Shown piece after piece: positions 46,534 to 56,223 of a stretch of 64,000 nucleotides of DNA. The DNA is from an uncultured Cedecea sp. Lineage in GTDB: Bacteria; Pseudomonadota; Gammaproteobacteria; Enterobacterales; Enterobacteriaceae. Both the position numbers and the translations under genes were made by a program. Below the pieces are notes generated by a model. That model was not told the origin of the DNA and made no database searches. It saw only the letters and a program-made list of their open reading frames with translations. Every line of letters begins with the position of its first letter. Position 1 is the first letter of the stretch. Location of the stretch: the NCBI RefSeq assembly GCF_947498825.1, contig NZ_CANMLV010000003.1:1-64000 (forward strand), read 5' to 3'.

Positions 46534-46563
46534 AAGAGAAGTCAGCCTTGCAGGCCAGCAGTC

Positions 46564-47736
46564 CTACGTGGCAGGACTGTTCTGGGCCAGCGGTGTTTCT
46601 ATCTGATAACCACTGAGTTCAGACACTAAGTCATTGACACCATCGCTCATGTTAACGAAACGCGTTAAAGGTGAGCGGGTGATAACAACAAAAACACCGA
46701 CGTTACTTTGTGGCACCATGGCCATATACGTAATGAATCCCCCAGCTCCGCCAGTTTTTTGAATAATACCCGGGCGTCCGTTTTGTGGCTGCATGTAAAC
46801 CCAACCTAAACCTAATGCATCGGCTTTACCGGGGACATCCATACCAATGACTTTTGTCAGTTGAGTTCGTTGATAGATAAGGGTTTGCATTCTGTCAGCT
46901 TGCTGTGTGCGCTGATAAAGATCAGACGAGAGATACTGTTGCATCCAGCGCATCATATCGCTGGGTGTGGAATAGACGCCACCGCTGCCAATGGCTGCCA
47001 GCGCATTATTGCAGGGGCTTGCGCCCTTTTCCGCGACCATTAACCGCTTACATTGATCGGGTGAGGGCGTGTAAGTGGTGTCTTTCATACCGAGTGGGCG
47101 CGCGATATTTTCGCGAAACAGTTCAGCATAGGGCTTGCCTGATGCCCGGGAAAGGGCGTCGGCGAGTAAATCAAAAGCCAGATTAGAGTAGGCTGCTACT
47201 GTGCCTGGTGTGGCAGACAATTTCGCTTGCGATAACCAGTTCCAGCGTTGTTTGTAAGTCGGCCAGGTAAATACCGGACGATTTGCCACACCGCCTGGTT
47301 GCTCCCGGGGAAGGGCACTGGTGTGGGTCGCCAGGTTCACAAGCGTAATGGGTTGACCATTAAAAGTAGGGACCTGGGCGCCCGTTGGCGCATATTTGCT
47401 CAGTGGGTCGTCAAGTTTTACCGTACCGTTATCGAACAGTTTTACCAGCATTTCACTGGTCATCAGTTTTGTAATAGAGGCGATACGAATCACTGAATCA
47501 AGTTGGGGGAGTTGATTATTGCCTGGTCGGGTTTCCCCAAAACTATGAAAAATGCGCTGATTTCCGTCAATGACAACCATCGCCATGCCTGTGGCCCCGC
47601 TACCATAAAAAATATGATTGGCATATCGTTCAACGACTTCAGCGGCATATTCCTCTGTAGGTGATGATTGCGCCAGACTCATTCCAGAAAAGAAAATGCT
47701 GGCAAGCAAAAGAAGTTTTGGCAGGCGAATTTTCAA
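46564..47736 (-). CDS. ampH: D-alanyl-D-alanine carboxypeptidase/endopeptidase AmpH
   Basis: 390 residues, class C beta-lactamase/low-molecular-mass penicillin-binding protein. A signal peptide (KIRLPKLLLLASIFFSGMSL, cleaved after LAQ) precedes the catalytic motifs SITK (Ser near residue 90), YSN (near 188) and KTG in QKTGGAGGF (near 340). It trims peptidoglycan peptides in the periplasm and is not a significant resistance enzyme in E. coli. It opens the ampH-to-sbcD block and is divergent from lpxP. Confidence 0.95.
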   Translation of the reverse strand: MKIRLPKLLLLASIFFSGMSLAQSSPTEEYAAEVVERYANHIFYGSGATGMAMVVIDGNQRIFHSFGETRPGNNQLPQLDSVIRIASITKLMTSEMLVKLFDNGTVKLDDPLSKYAPTGAQVPTFNGQPITLVNLATHTSALPREQPGGVANRPVFTWPTYKQRWNWLSQAKLSATPGTVAAYSNLAFDLLADALSRASGKPYAELFRENIARPLGMKDTTYTPSPDQCKRLMVAEKGASPCNNALAAIGSGGVYSTPSDMMRWMQQYLSSDLYQRTQQADRMQTLIYQRTQLTKVIGMDVPGKADALGLGWVYMQPQNGRPGIIQKTGGAGGFITYMAMVPQSNVGVFVVITRSPLTRFVNMSDGVNDLVSELSGYQIETPLAQNSPAT

Positions 47737-48138
47737 GGCAAAGGATCCAATTTATAAAATTAATCTATTGTGGCTATTTAACCTGCTAAGCACCTTTATT
47801 AAAAGCAGGAATATCATAATCGAGATAAGAAAAAGATAACTTTACTTTACGTTAATCAAGTAAAGCTAATAAGTGAATACCTTCATGAAAACTTCTTATT
47901 TTTTTAGAGGTTTTTTTCGTCTTGTTTATGAAAAAATAGAGTATCATCAGCAGAGGTTTGAAAATTTTGCTAACACAATATTCACATTATTTTTTAACAA
48001 AAAAAGGGTAATATTGGTGTAAGTTTTTATGCCATTAAAACTTTTCGCTTGTAGTGAATCGCAGAAAGACCAGGTGTACCGCTAATGATTGAGTTCTTTA
48101 TGCGATACAATTATTTATCGCATACATGAGTAAACTAT
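47737..48138. other. Divergent promoter region between ampH and lpxP
   Basis: About 400 bp of AT-rich DNA with poly-T tracts and no coding sequence. It must carry the promoters of both flanking genes. An imperfect repeat ACTTTACTTTACG...CAAGTAAAGC near 47840-47870 is the only visible symmetry. The 5-prime UTR of lpxP probably lies here. Confidence 0.5.
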
Positions 48139-49068
48139 ATGTCCAATAATCACTTGTTCAAACAGGGATTGTTGCACCCTCGCTATTGGCTGACTTGGTT
48201 TAGTGTCGGTATCCTTTGGCTTTGGGTTCAGCTTCCTTACCCTTTACTGATGAAAATGGGCGACTGGCTGGGGCGGTTTTCAATGCGCTTTCTTAAGCGC
48301 CGCGTGTCGATTGCTCGCCAGAATCTTCAGCTATGTTTTCCTAACTACACCCAAACGCATATTGATCATATCGTCCGTCAGAACTTTAGTTCTTTGGGAC
48401 GGGCACTGATTGAAACCGGAATGGGGTGGTTCTGGTCAGATGCCAGGATACGTAAGTGGTGCACTGTCAGTGGTCTTGAACACCTTATTGCTGCAGGAGA
48501 AAAAGGCAAGGGCGTTCTGGTGATTGGGGTTCATTTTATGACCCTTGAGCTGGGTGGGCGAGTCATGGGAGTGAATCACCCGATGATGGCCGTGTATCGG
48601 CCACACAACAATAAAGTCATGGAGTTTATTCAGACTCGTGGCCGCTCTCGTTCTAATAAAGCTATGCTGGATCGCCGTAATCTCAGGGGGATCGTAAAGG
48701 CATTAAAATCTGGTGAGAAGGTCTGGTTTGCTCCTGATCAGGACTACGGCCCAAAAGGGAGTTCTTTCGTCCCCTTTTTTGCTGTTGAGCAGGCTGCAAC
48801 GACCAATGGAACATTCACCATTGCTCGCCTGGCGAAGCCGGCGATACTGACTACGGTATTGATTCGTCGACCGGATGGGAAAGGCTACCAGTTAATGATT
48901 GAGCCGGAGATTGACGATTACCCACTTACTGGTAATGACGAACAGGCTGCTGCGGCTTACATTAATCGTAAGATTGAGCAGGAAATCATGCGGGCGCCAG
49001 AACAGTATTTATGGCTACATCGTCGTTTTAAAACACGACCGATCGGACAACGTAAACTTTACACTTGA
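48139..49068 (+). CDS. lpxP: Lipid A palmitoleoyl/lauroyl acyltransferase LpxP
   Basis: 309 residues of the LpxL/LpxM/LpxP (HtrB) family. An N-terminal membrane anchor (LTWFSVGILWLWVQLPYPLL) precedes the catalytic HFMTLE (H-x4-E dyad near residues 134-139) and the segments VYRPHNNKVMEF and WFAPDQDYGPKGSSFVPFFA. It adds an unsaturated acyl chain to Kdo2-lipid IVA at the inner membrane. The LHPRYWLTWF start and overall similarity fit E. coli LpxP, the cold-induced palmitoleoyl transferase, better than LpxL. That choice is inferred. Confidence 0.92.
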   Translation: MSNNHLFKQGLLHPRYWLTWFSVGILWLWVQLPYPLLMKMGDWLGRFSMRFLKRRVSIARQNLQLCFPNYTQTHIDHIVRQNFSSLGRALIETGMGWFWSDARIRKWCTVSGLEHLIAAGEKGKGVLVIGVHFMTLELGGRVMGVNHPMMAVYRPHNNKVMEFIQTRGRSRSNKAMLDRRNLRGIVKALKSGEKVWFAPDQDYGPKGSSFVPFFAVEQAATTNGTFTIARLAKPAILTTVLIRRPDGKGYQLMIEPEIDDYPLTGNDEQAAAAYINRKIEQEIMRAPEQYLWLHRRFKTRPIGQRKLYT

Positions 49069-49303
49069 AACTATGAGCAAGTCGGCGAGTCATCGGCTTG
49101 AAGAGTGATATTTTCCGCTTCATCGTCTATCTCTGTTGATTACAGCACTTCACACAATCCCGATAAGTAGAGATGGCACATATGTCGTCTCTGGCTTATG
49201 TGTTGTATGTTGATATCCCATCGATGAACTGAAAGCATCGCAGCCTTTTTTGTAACTTTTTGATACTGTAAATTAAAATATGGTTATAGAGGCGTATAGA
49301 ACA

Positions 49304-49934
49304 ATGAATATATTTGAACAGACACCACCATCCCGTCGGCGCTATGGATTGGCCGTTTTTATCGGGTTTATCTCAGGTATCGTTTCCGCATTTGTGAAAT
49401 GGAGAGCAGAAGTTCCTCTTCCGCGACGTATGATCCTACCCACGTAATCCTGTAGATATGTTTACTGGCGCATGTGGACCGTAATCATTAATCAGAGCTG
49501 CAGAGCGCATTGATTGCTCAAGAAACTTTCTGAACCCTCCCTATATTTTCCTGCGAGATTTATTTGGCGTCGCGGATCCTAACTCGGCAGTCTATACCTT
49601 TGCCGGTCATGTCTTTAACTGGGTGGGGGTGACACACATCATTTTTTCTATTGTTTTCGCAGTGGGATATTGCGTCGTTGCGGAAGTATTTCCAAAAATT
49701 AAGTGATGACAGGGGTTATTTGGCGGTGCGCTGACACAGCTGTTTGTGCATATGATCTCATTTCCCCTGATGGGACTGACTCCTCCTCTTTTCGAGCTTC
49801 CCTGGTATGAAAACGTATCGGAGATATTTGGTCATTTAGTGTGGTTCTGGTCTATTGAGATAATCCGTAGAGATTTACGAAATCGAATGACTCACGAGCC
49901 AGATCCTGAAGTTCCTATCGGTGAGGCACGATAA
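49304..49934 (+). pseudogene. yagU: YagU (DUF1440 inner membrane protein) pseudogene
   Basis: The start reads [20 protein letters not shown], nearly the E. coli YagU N terminus. A frameshift then ends the frame after about 46 codons. The match resumes in another frame ([20 protein letters not shown], then [10 protein letters not shown]). Next come two adjacent TGA codons where YagU has Leu-Trp, then [20 protein letters not shown] in the same frame, through to the normal end [17 protein letters not shown]. It is therefore inactivated by several independent lesions. YagU contributes to acid resistance in E. coli. Confidence 0.93.
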
Positions 49935-49950
49935 ACTTTAATAAATATAA

Positions 49951-49985
49951 AATGATAAATGGCGCATATTGCGCCATTTATCATT
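49951..49985 (+). terminator. Hairpin terminator after yagU remnant
   Basis: AATGATAAATGGCGCA-TAT-TGCGCCATTTATCATT, a 16-bp perfect inverted repeat just after the yagU stop. Highly stable. No long T run follows, so it acts as a terminator or an mRNA end protector. Confidence 0.8.
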
Positions 49986-50162
49986 TATCCTACCCTGAAA
50001 TTGATCAGACATCCTCTTTGTCAGAGTTCTTACGATGAACTTTTATCAAAAAATGATATCAATAAATGGGTTATTATGTTTGTCGTCTTGAATGTTGCAT
50101 TAATGTTATGTTTTTTGACGAAGTAGACTACTTCTGTACGGTCAAGATAACAGGAGCGATGT

Positions 50163-50246
50163 TGGTTGCAAAAATCTTGCTGAATCACGTAGTTTATCTA
50201 TGCTCATCACCAGGATTTATAAGTAGCTCGAATTATTTAGGGTGTA
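50163..50246. repeat. 5-prime-truncated ERIC-like repeat
   Basis: Retains the core GAATCACGTAGTTTATCTATG and the right arm AGCTCGAATTATTTAGGGTG; the left arm is degenerate. It lies upstream of sbmA. Confidence 0.75.
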
Positions 50247-50354
50247 GATAATAGTGCTCGCGGTGTTTTTATTTTAAAATCAATTGCTTAGTTCTTTGTG
50301 TTTTTTTATTTGACGACTTGATATAAAAACAAAAATGTATTCAGGAGTGTGGCA

Positions 50355-51566
50355 ATGTTTAAATCTTTTTTCCCGTCACCGAAGATGTTCTTCACTTCGG
50401 CGGCTATCTGGGGACTTTTAGTCGTCATTAGCTGGCAGGTTGGACTAGGCCTCTGGCTTGAAAATGCTGTTGGAGCCAGTCAGCAAGAACCTATTAATGC
50501 TACGCGCTTTTGGTCACTTAAAGCGCTGGTTTTTTATGGGTATTATGCAGCAAGTGTTGGCCTGTTTGCGGGATTCTGGTGCATTTACAGGCCTCATCGC
50601 TGGCAGCTTTGGTCAATACTGGGTTCATCGCTGATTATTTTTGTCACGTGGTTTTTGGTTGAGGTCGGTGTAGCAATCAATGCCTGGTATGCCCCGTTCT
50701 ACGATCTGATCCAAAAGGCATTAAGCTCTCCCAACTCGGTCACGCTGAAACAGTTCTACTATGAGACGGGTGTGTTTTTGGGGATTGCTTTAATTGCCGT
50801 TACCGTATCAGTGTTGAATAACTTTTTTATCAGTCACTATGTTTTTCGCTGGCGTACCGCGATGAACGAATACTATATGCAACACTGGCAAATGCTGCGT
50901 AATATCGAAGGTGCTGCTCAGCGTGTGCAGGAAGATACCATGCGCTTTGCTGCTACGCTTGAGGATATGGGCGTTAAATTATTGCAATCAGTTATGACGT
51001 TGATTGCTTTCTTGCCGGTATTGGTTGCACTATCACCTCATGTAAAAAGTATCCCGATTCTGGGTGAAATGCCTTATGGTTTAGTGGTTGCTGCGATTGT
51101 CTGGTCCTTGGTAGGAACCGGTTTGCTCGCGATGGTGGGAATTAAACTGCCTGGATTACAGTTCAACAACCAAAAAGTGGAAGCTGCGTATCGTAAAGAG
51201 CTGGTTTATGGTGAAGATGATGTTAATCGCGCAACTCCGCCGACGGTGACAGAGCTATTTAGTGCCGTTCGGAGTAACTATTTTAGACTCTATTTCCACT
51301 ACACCTACTTTAATATTGCGCGTATTCTTTATCTGCAAGTGGATAACATTTTTGGTTTGTTCCTGATGTTTCCCTCGATTGTCGCCGGCACCATTACGCT
51401 GGGACTGATGACGCAGATAAGCAATGTCTTTAGCCAAGTACGCAGTGCCTTCCAGTATCTGATTAACTCCTGGACCACGCTGGTAGAACTGATGTCTATC
51501 TATAAGCGTTTACGCAGTTTTGAGCATACCTTGCAAGATATCCCTCCTGAAGGTGCCAAAGCTTAA
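50355..51566 (+). CDS. sbmA: Peptide antibiotic transporter SbmA
   Basis: 403 residues from ATG 50355, set by the CAGGAG site; a GTG two codons earlier is too close to it. Eight-helix homodimeric inner membrane importer (SLiPT family, proton-driven) for microcin B17, microcin J25, bleomycin and proline-rich peptides. Conserved blocks are [63 protein letters not shown] and [15 protein letters not shown]. In E. coli yaiW follows it, but here yaiW is absent and yaiZ comes next. Confidence 0.97.
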   Translation: MFKSFFPSPKMFFTSAAIWGLLVVISWQVGLGLWLENAVGASQQEPINATRFWSLKALVFYGYYAASVGLFAGFWCIYRPHRWQLWSILGSSLIIFVTWFLVEVGVAINAWYAPFYDLIQKALSSPNSVTLKQFYYETGVFLGIALIAVTVSVLNNFFISHYVFRWRTAMNEYYMQHWQMLRNIEGAAQRVQEDTMRFAATLEDMGVKLLQSVMTLIAFLPVLVALSPHVKSIPILGEMPYGLVVAAIVWSLVGTGLLAMVGIKLPGLQFNNQKVEAAYRKELVYGEDDVNRATPPTVTELFSAVRSNYFRLYFHYTYFNIARILYLQVDNIFGLFLMFPSIVAGTITLGLMTQISNVFSQVRSAFQYLINSWTTLVELMSIYKRLRSFEHTLQDIPPEGAKA

Positions 51567-51596
51567 CTCTCGGTATTAATTTTTCCGGATGACAGC

Positions 51597-51635
51597 AGAG
51601 CAGCGTTAATTTTTCTAACGCTGCTCTTGTTCTAA
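51597..51635 (+). terminator. Rho-independent terminator of sbmA
   Basis: AGAGCAGCGTTA-ATTTTTC-TAACGCTGCTCT, a 12-bp perfect stem, followed by TGTTCT. Confidence 0.88.
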
Positions 51636-51758
51636 TACGTTCAGATAATAGTAAGTTTCATTGTAAAGTTATCTACGGTATTAATGTTACTGACGACTTA
51701 ATTACTTTGGTTGTGCGACAATGCCGAAAGAGTTTTTTCTAAACCAATGAGGCTATTT

Positions 51759-51974
51759 ATGCTAACCCTGAAAATGCGTCGTGACTGGCATTATTATGCT
51801 GTAGCTGTGGGATTTATTTTTATTCTTAATGGTGTTGTAGGCATTATGGGGTTAGAAACTACGGGCTGGAAAAGCTATGCGGTAGGCCTTGTTACTTGGA
51901 TTATCAGTTTCTGGCTGGCTGGATTTTTTATCCGCCGTCCCCGTGAAGAAGCAGAGAAGACAGCGGAAGAGTAG
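51759..51974 (+). CDS. yaiZ: Small inner membrane protein YaiZ
   Basis: 71 residues from ATG 51759, chosen because of the GAGG site and the match to the E. coli YaiZ start (MRRDWHYYAVAVG follows after five residues); the open frame extends 16 codons upstream. Two transmembrane helices are visible (AVAVGFIFILNGVVGIMG and AVGLVTWIISFWLAGFFI) with a charged C-terminal tail. Function unknown. Convergent with ddlA, as in E. coli. Confidence 0.92.
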   Translation: MLTLKMRRDWHYYAVAVGFIFILNGVVGIMGLETTGWKSYAVGLVTWIISFWLAGFFIRRPREEAEKTAEE

Positions 51975-51980
51975 TCTGTA

Positions 51981-53078
51981 TTAATTCATTGAACTTTTTA
52001 ACGCGTTGTCTTGCTGATGACGCTCTAAAGCCAGAGTAATCAGGCGAGTAATTAATTCAGAGTAGCCAATACCGCTTGCCTGCCATAATTTAGGGTACAT
52101 ACTGATATTGGTAAAACCAGGCAAAGTATTTATCTCATTAATAATAATGTCGTTGTCTCGGGTCAGAAAAACATCCACACGTGCCATTCCGCTGCATTCC
52201 AGCGCCTGGTAAGCCTGGATGGCGATAGCCCGAATTTTATCGTTAATCTCTGCGGGTAGTGCCGCGGGAACGACTACTTTGGCACTCTCTTCGTCGATGT
52301 ATTTTGTATCGTATGAATAGAACTCACTGTTAACGATAATTTCACCACAGGTACTTGCCTCAGGACTATCGTTGCCCAGTACTGCACATTCTATTTCACG
52401 ACCATTAATACCTTGCTCAATGACGACTTTATGATCGAAAGTAAAAGCTAAAGCGACAGCATGATGAAACTGTTGTTCAGAGTTAACTTTACTGACGCCA
52501 ACCGAAGAACCCTGATTAGCTGGTTTAATAAACAGAGGTAACCCGAACTGTTGCTTAATATCGGCAAAATTGGCTTGTGCGCGGTTAGCGCGAGTCAGGG
52601 TAATAAAGGGAGCGACATTCAGACCTGCATCACGTAGCAGACGCTTGGCAACATCTTTGTCCATACTGACAGCAGAACCCAGAACACCAGAACCGACAAA
52701 CGGCAGGTTAGCGACCTTCAGCAAACCTTGCAAACAGCCATCTTCACCGAGGGTTCCATGAACGATAGGAAAAATAACATCCAGTTGTGAGAGAGGATGT
52801 GAATTACTGGCCTCGATTAACTGATTCTGTGCTTGTCCAGGGACGAGGGCAATATTATTTCCTGAATGATTGAGAGAAATCAGCGCTGGATCATCTGCAT
52901 TTTGTAGATAACTGGTTGCATCATTAATATGCCATTGGCCTTGTTTATCGATGCCCAGTAATACTACATCAAATTTTGATTTATCAATCGCATCAACAAT
53001 ATTTTTTGCCGACTGCAGCGACACTTCGTGTTCTGCTGATTTTCCACCAAACACGATACCAACTCGCAGCTTTGTCAT
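51981..53078 (-). CDS. ddlA: D-alanine-D-alanine ligase DdlA
   Basis: 365 residues from the ATG at 53078 ([20 protein letters not shown]), which matches the E. coli start; the frame extends 21 codons upstream without family similarity. ATP-grasp enzyme making the D-Ala-D-Ala dipeptide for peptidoglycan. Motifs include [45 protein letters not shown], and the metal site [20 protein letters not shown] near residue 310. Confidence 0.97.
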   Translation of the reverse strand: MTKLRVGIVFGGKSAEHEVSLQSAKNIVDAIDKSKFDVVLLGIDKQGQWHINDATSYLQNADDPALISLNHSGNNIALVPGQAQNQLIEASNSHPLSQLDVIFPIVHGTLGEDGCLQGLLKVANLPFVGSGVLGSAVSMDKDVAKRLLRDAGLNVAPFITLTRANRAQANFADIKQQFGLPLFIKPANQGSSVGVSKVNSEQQFHHAVALAFTFDHKVVIEQGINGREIECAVLGNDSPEASTCGEIIVNSEFYSYDTKYIDEESAKVVVPAALPAEINDKIRAIAIQAYQALECSGMARVDVFLTRDNDIIINEINTLPGFTNISMYPKLWQASGIGYSELITRLITLALERHQQDNALKSSMN

Positions 53079-53260
53079 GCCTGTTCCCACCTTCATGAAT
53101 ACTAAAGTGGACAACATAGCATGCTCATTACAGGGATTCATGTGCTTTCCACTACTATCGTAGTGAGATTTGAATAAAATTTTTGTTGACGAACGCCCCC
53201 TTGCTCCGCTGTCGGATCCTGTGAATGTCGTTTAAGTTCTATTAGTTGAATTAGGTCGTG

Positions 53261-53338
53261 TATACCCGTCATACTTCAAGTTGCTTAGGGGGGCGTGCGT
53301 GAGGCCGTCTACAAGCAACCCGAATTATTTGGGGTATA
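53261..53338. repeat. Short ERIC-like repeat (78 bp, core deleted)
   Basis: Both terminal arms are intact (TATACCCGTCATACTTCAAG and CCGAATTATTTGGGGTATA), but the central part with the ATCACATAG core is replaced by a short GC-rich loop. Confidence 0.8.
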
Positions 53339-53756
53339 TATAGGGTATTAGCGAGAAAATAACACATCATCTGATGTTGCTAATTGATAACTTAAGGTAA
53401 TTATAAATATTAGATGTAATTTAGTGCGTCCAGGGAATGAAAGTGGTGACTTAAATCACGTAAGGGATGTTATTCGAAAGGAAATGCAGAAGGGGAAAAT
53501 TTTTTTTTGGTTTTTTATTCTTTTTAATGTTTTTTTTTAGTTATATGAACTGGTCTGGTGGTGTTTTTGTTAATGAAAAACTTCGTTTTCGCTATGATAA
53601 TCTTATTTTAAGTAACAGCTTAAAAAATATCATCAATAAATAGTGTTGTATTGATGCTCTGGATATTTACTGGTTTTTCAATTAATAATATATTACCGAG
53701 CAAATTTAGTTTATCTCAGGGTAAACATCGTTTCTTAGACTATCGGAATTCGGTTC
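53339..53756. other. AT-rich upstream region of iraP
   Basis: About 420 bp, very AT-rich with T-tracts of eight or nine bases near 53500-53540. No gene was found. It includes the inverted repeat GTTTA-TCTCAGGG-TAAAC just upstream of iraP. E. coli iraP is induced by phosphate starvation through ppGpp. A specific regulator site is not assigned. Confidence 0.45.
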
Positions 53757-54017
53757 ATGAAAAATTTTATTGCAGAGTTACTAATTAAACTCGCAGAAAA
53801 GGAAGAAGAGACGAAAGAATTGGTGGTTCAGATTAAAACACTGGAAGTTATCGTTACTGGATTACTGCAGAGCCTGGATCAAGAGCAAAAACTTAGATTT
53901 ATTAGCAGTGTTGAGAGTTCGCTGGAGTCTTTGTCGGAGGGAGCAGAAATTGATGGCTACGATAGCAGTGAAATAAATAAAAATTTAGCCAGATTGCTTT
54001 TAATTCAATGTGAATAG
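53757..54017 (+). CDS. iraP: Anti-adaptor protein IraP
   Basis: 86 residues, the same length as E. coli IraP. It starts MKNFIAELLIKLAEKEEETK with VQIKTLEVIVTGLLQSL following, matching the conserved N-terminal coiled-coil half. The C-terminal half is diverged. IraP binds the adaptor RssB and so stabilises the stationary-phase sigma factor RpoS. It lies downstream of ddlA as in E. coli; phoA, psiF and the diguanylate cyclase gene that follow there are absent. Confidence 0.93.
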   Translation: MKNFIAELLIKLAEKEEETKELVVQIKTLEVIVTGLLQSLDQEQKLRFISSVESSLESLSEGAEIDGYDSSEINKNLARLLLIQCE

Positions 54018-54214
54018 TTCATCCCGTTGTCATGGTACGGTCATCAGTCGTTCTTATACTTCTTTTTGTTTGATTTATATCTAAAAGATATTTCCCAAAA
54101 AATGGTTGAAATATCCACGTTTCTTACTGCGATAAGCTCTTTTTATATTCATATCTTCTCTTACTGTCTGAGATAAACTCTCATCCCAATAAAGACCTGT
54201 CAGGTAAAAGCATA

Positions 54215-54341
54215 TATACCCATCATACTTCAAGTTGTTTGGGTGTTGCCTGCGCCCAAGCCGCCGAATCACATAGTTTATCAGTGCTTATTGACGGACT
54301 GAACTGGGAGACTGCAAGTAACCCGAACTATTCTGGTTATA
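54215..54341. repeat. ERIC-like repeat (full length)
   Basis: 127 bp from TATACCCATCATACTTCAAG to CCCGAACTATTCTGGTTATA with a slightly altered GAATCACATAGTTTATCAGTG core. Between iraP and proC. Confidence 0.88.
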
Positions 54342-54372
54342 GGATAATGGCAGCAGGGCCACTTCATCATTG

Positions 54373-54405
54373 ATAAAAAATGTAGTCACATACCGTGACT
54401 ACATT
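54373..54405 (-). terminator. Rho-independent terminator of proC
   Basis: On the minus strand AATGTAGTCAC-GGTAT-GTGACTACATT followed by TTTTTTATC. An 11-bp perfect stem. Confidence 0.93.
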
Positions 54406-54426
54406 CGTAAGCAACAGATCGGAAAG

Positions 54427-55236
54427 TTAGCTTTTACTCAACAGTTCCGATTTCGCCATACATTTCACCATGGCTTCAATCACCGCTGAACGGAACCCTT
54501 TTTCTTCCAGAACTCTGACAGCTTCAATGGTGGTGCCACCTGGGGAGCAGACCTTGTCTTTCAGCTCACCGGGATGAACATCGGTTTCCAGCACCATTTT
54601 GGCTGAACCCATGAGCGTTTGTGCGGCAAAGCGATAGGCCTGCTGACGAGGCATTCCACCTAATACTGCTGCATCAGCCATCGCTTCAATAAACATAAAG
54701 ACATAGGCAGGCGCGGAACCACTTACACCTACCACTGAATGAATCAACGATTCGTTGACGACTTCCGCATATCCAAAGGAACGGAAAATATTGACTGCAT
54801 CAGAAATATCTTCTGCGGTGACTAATGAGTTTGGTGTCACGGATGTCATGCCTGCATTGACCAATGCCGGAGTGTTTGGCATCGCCCGAATGATTTTCCT
54901 GTCATGGCCTAATACTTTTGCCAGTGTTTCTAATGTAATACCTGCTGCAATAGAAATGACTACAGTATCTTTGTTCAGACTGGAGTTTACTTCACTCATC
55001 ACCTTTAACATGATGTTCGGCTTCACTGCGCCAAAGAGAATATCTGCAACTTGGGCCACTTGCTGAGCACTTTCAGCCGCATTGATGGCAAATTTTTCCC
55101 GCAGGGCTTCAACTTTATCGGGAGAGGGGGTGTAAACCCAAATATTACCCGGAACGACTTGACCGCTGGCTATCATACCTTCCAGAATCGCTTGTCCCAT
55201 ATTGCCACAACCAATAAATCCAATTTTCTTATCCAT
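54427..55236 (-). CDS. proC: Pyrroline-5-carboxylate reductase ProC
   Basis: 269 residues from ATG 55236 (MDKKIGFIGCGNMGQAI), as in E. coli; an upstream ATG at 55260 gives a histidine-rich extension not seen in the family. NADPH-dependent last step of proline synthesis. The Rossmann motif is GFIGCGNMG, and RAMPNTPALVNAG and the signature VCSPGGTTIEAVRVLEEKGF are all present. Divergent from yaiI. Confidence 0.97.
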   Translation of the reverse strand: MDKKIGFIGCGNMGQAILEGMIASGQVVPGNIWVYTPSPDKVEALREKFAINAAESAQQVAQVADILFGAVKPNIMLKVMSEVNSSLNKDTVVISIAAGITLETLAKVLGHDRKIIRAMPNTPALVNAGMTSVTPNSLVTAEDISDAVNIFRSFGYAEVVNESLIHSVVGVSGSAPAYVFMFIEAMADAAVLGGMPRQQAYRFAAQTLMGSAKMVLETDVHPGELKDKVCSPGGTTIEAVRVLEEKGFRSAVIEAMVKCMAKSELLSKS

Positions 55237-55422
55237 CGTCTTGACTCCATGGTGATGCATTCATGAGTTTTTGTTAAAGTTTAATAGTTTTTTAATGATT
55301 ATGCTTAAGTTTACCCCATTACAATCAAATACAGTTTCCTGCAAAGATGACTCGGTTTACCTGTCAGGAAGTGAAAATAATGGCAAAATGACGTTCAATG
55401 ATATTAATACTCTGGAGTGGTA

Positions 55423-55881
55423 ATGCAAATTTGGGTGGATGCTGATGCTTGTCCTAACGTCATCAAAGACATTCTGTTCCGTGCTGCGGAAAGGGCACAG
55501 ATTAACGTGACGCTGGTGGCTAATCAGTTAATAAGAACCCCGCCATCGCGCTTTATTCGCAGTCTGCAAGTCGCTTCAGGGTTTGATGTCGCTGACAATG
55601 AAATTGTTCGCCGCTGTGAAAAAAATGATCTCGTGGTAACCTCCGATATACCTTTAGCTGCGGATGTTTTGAATAAAGAAGCGATTGCGCTTAATCCGCG
55701 TGGGGAGCGATATACGCCAGCCACTATCCGTGAACGTCTCACAATGCGAGATTTTATGGATACCCTGCGTGCGAGCGGGGTACAAACGGGAGGCCCGGAT
55801 AGCCTGAGTCAGCGAGACAGGCAGCAATTTGCCAATGAATTAGAAAAGTGGCTACTGATGGTAGCCAGGAAACATCAGTAA
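55423..55881 (+). CDS. yaiI: YaiI/YqxD family (DUF188) protein
   Basis: 152 residues from ATG 55423 with a GGAG site; a GTG two codons earlier is less well placed. It starts [19 protein letters not shown] with the conserved acidic pair of a PIN-like nuclease fold. [31 protein letters not shown] and [17 protein letters not shown] follow. The family is conserved in bacteria, but its biochemical role is not established. The E. coli neighbours proC and aroL are kept on either side. Confidence 0.95.
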   Translation: MQIWVDADACPNVIKDILFRAAERAQINVTLVANQLIRTPPSRFIRSLQVASGFDVADNEIVRRCEKNDLVVTSDIPLAADVLNKEAIALNPRGERYTPATIRERLTMRDFMDTLRASGVQTGGPDSLSQRDRQQFANELEKWLLMVARKHQ

Positions 55882-55916
55882 TTTTTCTGGTATTGCCTCT
55901 GGGATGGCGAAAAATA

Positions 55917-55940
55917 TTACCGGGAGACTACCCCCGGTAA
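55917..55940 (+). terminator. Hairpin terminator of yaiI
   Basis: TTACCGGG-AGACTACC-CCCGGTAA, an 8-bp perfect stem 36 bp after the yaiI stop. Only a short AT-rich tail follows. Confidence 0.7.
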
Positions 55941-56037
55941 ATTTGGCTGTTATTAGGGATAAAACTCAACTTTTTATGTGTGGTCAGGTGGTTTTATCAT
56001 TACAGAATAGGACTATATACAGGGCAAACCTTTCTGG

Positions 56038-56129
56038 TGGTATATTCAGTTTACACTTTTAGGTGCCTGTTACTGTGTAATTACTGGTAATAATATGAAT
56101 GTTCTGATCTGTGTAACGTTATTTTTACG
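56038..56129 (+). promoter_or_regulatory. TyrR-box-like operators upstream of aroL
   Basis: TGTAAC-GTTATT-TTTACG at 56112-56129 matches the TyrR box TGTAAA-N6-TTTACA at ten of twelve positions, including the essential G and C. A weaker candidate, TGGTAT-ATTCAG-TTTACA, lies at 56038-56055. E. coli aroL is repressed by TyrR through several such boxes, so control by aromatic amino acids is expected. Confidence 0.65.
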
Positions 56130-56223
56130 TTTTTCTCTTTGTTGATTCAGTGGTATTATCTTTGTCCTTATCTTGCTTTTATTATTTCTAACCTGAAGTT
56201 TGTTCTTCTGAGGATTTGCCCTG

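Noticed and set aside
46553-46580. AGTCCT...AGGACT hairpin near the ampH end as a terminator
   Set aside because: It overlaps the ampH stop codon and has no T tract on either strand, so support is too weak.
50066-50251. 61-codon plus-strand open frame before sbmA
   Set aside because: Most of it lies inside a partial ERIC-like repeat.
54081-54272. 63-codon minus-strand open frame after iraP
   Set aside because: Part of it is the left arm of an ERIC-like repeat; no protein family is recognisable.
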